Origin: Clostridia bacterium
GTDB taxonomy: Bacteria; Bacillota; Clostridia; Oscillospirales; CAG-382
Reading direction: 5' to 3'
Length of the DNA stretch: 14,772 nt
Assembly: GCA_017646185.1 (NCBI GenBank)
Contig: JAGCNA010000275.1
Coordinates: 1 to 14,772, forward strand
Position numbers and translations under genes: made by a program. Positions 13,258 through 14,772 of the stretch are shown piece by piece. How positions within the stretch are numbered: the stretch's first letter is position 1; every line of letters begins with the position of its first letter. The notes under the pieces are model-generated. The model was not told the origin of the DNA. It saw only the letters and a list, made by a program, of their open reading frames with translations, and did not search any database.

Positions 13258-14069
13258 AGAGGTATCACCACCTGATTAAGGAAAAATATACCAACGCAGG
13301 CAATAATGGACATTCCAAGAAAAATATAGTCTGCAGGGCGGGTTTTTATAACCTTCATTCTGGTTTTTCCCACACCGCTTCTGTAACAGCGGCATTCCAT
13401 TGCCTCTGCCAATTCAAAAGCACGTCTGTATGCGGAAACAAACAGAGGAACCAGAATAGGGATCAGCGCTTTTGCTCTTGCAAATACGTTGCCCGATTCA
13501 AAATCTGCACCTCTTGCCTTTTGTGCGGAAATAATTTTATCCGTTTCCTCAATAAGAGTGGGGATAAATCTTAAGGCAATAGACATCATCATAGCGAAAT
13601 CGTGAACGGGAACGCCTATTTTCTTTAAGGGCATAAGAAGTCGTTCAATTCCGTCTGTAAGATCCAGAGGAGAAGTAGTGTAGGTAAGCAGTACACTGGT
13701 GCCCGTTACAAGGCTGGTAAGGCGCACCACCATCTTTACTGCGTTTTCAATACCCTCTCGGTATATTTTTATAAATTTCCATTGCCAGAGTATGTTGTCA
13801 CCGTTGGCAAAAAACAGGTTTATTATTGCGGTGAACAACAAAACGAACAACAGCGGTTTTAAGGATTTGAGCACCGTTTTCAAGGGAATTTCGGATATTA
13901 TCACAAGCAATCCCGTGGCTATAACCACAAATCCGAAAGCGAAAGCGGTTTTTGCGCACAACACGAAAACCAGATATACCACAAGCATAAGTATCTTTAT
14001 GCGGGCATCCGTGCGGTGCAAAATGGAATCTCCCGGGAAATACTGTCCCAGGGTTATATCTTTAAGCAT
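13254..14069 (-). CDS. ecfT: Energy-coupling factor transporter transmembrane protein EcfT
   Basis: The membrane scaffold that links the two ECF ATPases to interchangeable substrate-binding S components for vitamin or metal uptake. At 271 residues it has the family's opening segment (GDSILHRTDARIKI), four to six hydrophobic helices, and the cytoplasmic coupling region. The first Ala-Arg-Gly motif is at residues 185-187 (QKARGADF). The second coupling motif reads ECRCYR (225-230), a common variant of the E-A-R-G-Y form. Its ATG overlaps the end of the ATPase gene by 8 bases and has AAGGA upstream; its stop overlaps truA. No S component is present in the window, as expected for a shared group II module. 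Confidence 0.95.
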   Translation of the reverse strand: MLKDITLGQYFPGDSILHRTDARIKILMLVVYLVFVLCAKTAFAFGFVVIATGLLVIISEIPLKTVLKSLKPLLFVLLFTAIINLFFANGDNILWQWKFIKIYREGIENAVKMVVRLTSLVTGTSVLLTYTTSPLDLTDGIERLLMPLKKIGVPVHDFAMMMSIALRFIPTLIEETDKIISAQKARGADFESGNVFARAKALIPILVPLFVSAYRRAFELAEAMECRCYRSGVGKTRMKVIKTRPADYIFLGMSIIACVGIFFLNQVVIPL

Positions 14070-14772
14070 TAGCTATTCCTTTTTCTCTTAATAATTTTTC
14101 TCCGAACTTTACGGTATAAACGTCATCCCTTTGGGAAAGACCTCTTTTTTTAAGCTCGTGAAACAGTCTTGTTATCTGGGGCAGATCCAAAGAGGAATTT
14201 GCCAGAGATTCGATATCGGAAAATATTTCCTCCACGGTTCCGTGGGCAAATACCTTGCCTTCTTTAAGAACCAATATCATATCGGAATATTTTGCAACGT
14301 CCTCCATACTGTGGGAAATAAGCACCACCGTGCCGTCGGTTTCGTTTTTGTAATTTATAATTCCGCCCAGAATATCGGTTTTTCCCACGGGGTCAAGTCC
14401 TGCCGCAGGCTCGTCAAGTACCAGATATTCGGGTCGCATAGCCATAACTCCCGCAATGGCAACTCTCCGCTTTTGTCCGCCGGAAAGCTCAAAAGGGGAA
14501 CGGTTAAGGGAATCTTCGGGAATACCGCACAGCTTTGCCGCTTCCGCGACCCGCAAGGCTATTTCGTTTTCGTTAAGTCCCATGTTCTTGGGTCCGAATG
14601 CAATATCCTTGCCCACGGTTTCCTCAAAAAGCTGGTATTCGGGATATTGGAATGCATGTCCTACCTTAATGCGTATTTTGGATATTTCCTTGGGCTTTTC
14701 CCAGATATCTCTGCCGTCAAGATAAATCTTACCGGATGTAGGCTTGTTAAGACCGTTAAGAAGCTGTGCAAG
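14062..14772 (-). CDS. ecfA2: Energy-coupling factor ATPase EcfA2, 5' partial
   Basis: The ABC ATPase of the ECF module. The frame is open to the right edge: 52 codons lie upstream of the GTG at 14616, and they encode conserved sequence (LNGLNKPTSGKIYLDGRDI), so the real start is beyond the window. The Walker A loop lies just outside. Visible parts are the Q-loop (AFQYPEYQLFEETVGKDIAF, Q42 of the visible part), the ABC signature LSGGQKRRVAIAG, Walker B YLVLDEPAAGLDP with its catalytic Glu, and the switch His in LISHSMEDVA. The F-E-E-T-V and F-G-P-K-N-M-G stretches are characteristic of EcfA2 rather than EcfA1. The C-terminal extension (about 60 residues after the switch) matches ECF ATPases. 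An ecfA1 gene is expected immediately upstream. Confidence 0.93.
   Translation of the reverse strand, partial: LAQLLNGLNKPTSGKIYLDGRDIWEKPKEISKIRIKVGHAFQYPEYQLFEETVGKDIAFGPKNMGLNENEIALRVAEAAKLCGIPEDSLNRSPFELSGGQKRRVAIAGVMAMRPEYLVLDEPAAGLDPVGKTDILGGIINYKNETDGTVVLISHSMEDVAKYSDMILVLKEGKVFAHGTVEEIFSDIESLANSSLDLPQITRLFHELKKRGLSQRDDVYTVKFGEKLLREKGIANA

Noticed and set aside
14614..14616. GTG as the start of the EcfA2 gene
   Set aside because: Fifty-two in-frame codons upstream encode conserved ABC ATPase sequence including the Q-loop; the true start is outside the window.

Overview
The window looks like ordinary chromosome from a low-to-mid GC Gram-positive anaerobe of the class Clostridia, plausibly Oscillospiraceae/Ruminococcaceae. 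This is inferred from the gene families, not from a marker gene. The pointers are a ClpE-type unfoldase with an N-terminal zinc finger, a group II ECF transporter module followed by truA, a DUF5711 protein, a DUF1858 CxxC protein, an MBOAT/DHHW acetylation pair and a short ThrRS without a TGS domain. There are no phage genes, insertion sequences, CRISPR arrays, tRNAs or rRNAs.

Layout. Positions 1-2021 (+ strand) hold the end of a cell-surface O-acylation unit: an AlgI-like MBOAT acyltransferase (5' end outside the window) and a membrane-anchored DHHW/AlgX-like partner. Positions 2022-2134 are the only sizeable non-coding stretch. They lie between convergent transcripts and hold a probable bidirectional terminator plus an unusual palindromic, internally repeated element abutting the thrS stop codon. 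From 2135 to the right edge everything is on the minus strand, in transcription order: ecfA2 (5' end outside the window), ecfT, truA, a DUF5711 protein, a CvpA-family protein, a ClpE-like ATPase, a P-type ATPase homologue, a DUF1858 protein, mscL, a BadF/NAGK-type kinase and thrS. Junctions range from 8-base overlaps to 44-base gaps, with no terminator seen inside. The block could be one long transcription unit or a few overlapping ones.

How the genes fit together. EcfA2 and EcfT form the energising module for vitamin or metal uptake; the substrate-binding S component lies elsewhere. TruA, ThrRS and ClpE are translation and proteostasis functions. CvpA, DUF5711, MscL and the P-type ATPase homologue are envelope proteins.

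The most notable item is the 903-residue P-type ATPase homologue (5493-8204). Its overall type II cation-pump architecture is intact and it is an uninterrupted gene with good ribosome-binding context. Yet nearly every catalytic signature is replaced: the phosphorylated Asp of DKTGT is missing, TGES reads NGKN, the Mg-binding TGDGVND reads TANSMDD, DPPR reads SAFR, and the M4 and M6 ion-site motifs are altered. It reads as a retained pseudoenzyme, translationally coupled to a small CxxC protein and followed by MscL. It is the best candidate here for an undescribed biological role.
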